Shown: piece after piece, positions 63,357 through 64,000 of the stretch
Numbering within the stretch: position 1 is the stretch's first letter
Layout: the number at the start of each line of letters is the position of its first letter
DNA from: Caulobacteraceae bacterium
GTDB lineage: Bacteria > Pseudomonadota > Alphaproteobacteria > Caulobacterales > Caulobacteraceae
DNA: 64,000 nucleotides
Assembly (NCBI GenBank): GCA_947476325.1
Contig: CANJPZ010000007.1
Span: forward strand, 1-64,000
Reading direction: 5' to 3'
Translations under genes and position numbers: made by a program
Notes under the pieces: generated by a model
What the model was told of the DNA's origin: nothing
Database searches by the model: none
Seen by the model: the letters and a program-made list of their open reading frames with translations, nothing else

Positions 63357-64000
63357 ATGGACGTGAGTGGTTTTACCCGTTTGCTTGCCAGGAGGCTGAT
63401 CAGTGGCCTGACTCTGTCGCTGCTCTTCGCGGGCATGGCCTCTGCGCAGGCGCGAACCGTCGAGCCGACCTACAGCGAGGTCAAACAGTGGGTGGTAGGC
63501 TGCGACAACACCCGCCGCTGCCTGGCGCGTTTCGTGCCCAGCGAATTTGCGCGGCCTGCCGCCCTGCGCGGTCGCGAACCAGGCCTGATGTCGGTCACCC
63601 GCGAAGCTGGATCTGCGGGGGGCGTCACCATTCGCGTCGGAATCGCTGGCCGCTTTGACGAGGACGCGCGGGAAAAGACCTTCTTTCGTCTGGACCCGGC
63701 GCAGATTCAGCTGGATGGACAGCTCCTGGCGCCGCGCCTGGCTCCCCCCGCCCGTGGCGGACCGCTCTCGGAGTACCGGTTGAGCGGATCTGCGGCTCTG
63801 AAGTTTCTGACCGCGGTTCAGGGTGGTTCGATCCTGACCCTGACCGCCCGCCCTGACAGCCCGCTGGTCTCGCTGGAGGGCCTGACCGAAGCGCTGGTGG
63901 CCATGGATCGGGCCCAGGGGCGGGCAAACAATCAAAGCGCCCTGATCCACGGTGGCCGCGCCGCGCCCGCTTCGGCCATCCCCGCCGCTCCGGCCCTGCC
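63357..64000 (+). CDS. exported DUF1176 domain protein, 3' end beyond window
   Basis: An open frame starts MDVSGFTRLLARRLISGLTL and has a signal peptide ending near MASAQA. The mature part opens with YSEVKQWVVGCDNTRRCLAR, the family signature of DUF1176 (Trp then CDNTRRC with two paired Cys). The next segment carries strands (VTIRVGIAGRFDEDAR) and a long helix (LVSLEGLTEALVAMDRAQGR). It reaches the window end at 64000 with no stop, so only about 214 residues are seen. It is divergent from carD. Confidence 0.82.
   Translation, partial: MDVSGFTRLLARRLISGLTLSLLFAGMASAQARTVEPTYSEVKQWVVGCDNTRRCLARFVPSEFARPAALRGREPGLMSVTREAGSAGGVTIRVGIAGRFDEDAREKTFFRLDPAQIQLDGQLLAPRLAPPARGGPLSEYRLSGSAALKFLTAVQGGSILTLTARPDSPLVSLEGLTEALVAMDRAQGRANNQSALIHGGRAAPASAIPAAPAL

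Overview
This GC-rich window looks like part of a chromosome from an alphaproteobacterium of the Caulobacteraceae type (Caulobacter/Phenylobacterium-like). I infer this from the gene families and order, not from a search: DUF1134/EipA behind a perfect CtrA box, a CarD regulator, a DUF4170-CysQ-PmbA lipid A block, a large TonB-dependent receptor, and many quinoprotein and acyl-CoA genes.

Layout. 1-1.8 kb: the end of an IS3-type insertion sequence, a small orphan gene and an exported-protein gene split by one in-frame TAG. 1.9-8.7 kb: housekeeping genes (lepA, eipA, xseA, purD) and a LvaA/ACAD10-like kinase. 8.6-17 kb: an envelope block on the minus strand with tightly overlapping genes (pmbA, cysQ, DUF4170, DUF374 acyltransferase, MsbA-like ABC exporter, second DUF374 paralogue, waaA, lpxK). 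17-20.7 kb: quinone genes ubiD and ubiA enclosing a YjbR protein and a METTL20-like methyltransferase. 20.8-25.3 kb: an ABC exporter, small membrane proteins, a folB/pteridine-reductase-like pair and a 26-residue membrane microprotein. 25.4-34.2 kb: an aldehyde dehydrogenase, two tandem PQQ alcohol dehydrogenases with fused cytochrome c and duplicated leaders, then a convergent TonB-dependent receptor. The dehydrogenases carry the D-x-D pair linked to lanthanide use.

34.5-40.6 kb: nhaA translationally coupled to selO, a GDYXXLXY/DUF2157 pair, a manganese exporter behind a yybP-ykoY-type riboswitch, and an outer-membrane-protein fragment among repeats. 40.6-47.2 kb: an acyl-CoA catabolic cluster (three crotonase-fold proteins, an acyl-CoA dehydrogenase, an acyl-CoA ligase, a VOC protein). 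47.2-50.3 kb: a di-heme peroxidase behind an FNR/FixK-type box, a DUF3237 protein, a probable integration scar and tRNA-Arg(CCU). 50.3-62.4 kb: accessory and catabolic genes (OprB-like porin, TspO, peptidase-like protein, arylsulfatase, thioredoxin-fold isomerase, exported epoxide-hydrolase-like protein, DctA, frameshifted nuclease, sulfotransferase, PVADH-like quinoprotein). 62.4-64 kb: carD and a truncated DUF1176 gene.

How the genes fit together: the envelope block finishes and exports lipid A-Kdo, with EipA as a periplasmic envelope factor. The catabolic genes form a periplasm-to-cytoplasm route: porin and TonB receptor for uptake, quinoproteins and aldehyde dehydrogenase for alcohol oxidation, ligase/dehydrogenase/hydratases for acyl-CoA breakdown. 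No CRISPR array, prophage or secretion system is visible. The most interesting signals are the tandem D-x-D quinoproteins with duplicated leaders, the manganese riboswitch, the CtrA-eipA link, the microprotein, the tRNA-adjacent scar and several single-mutation broken genes.
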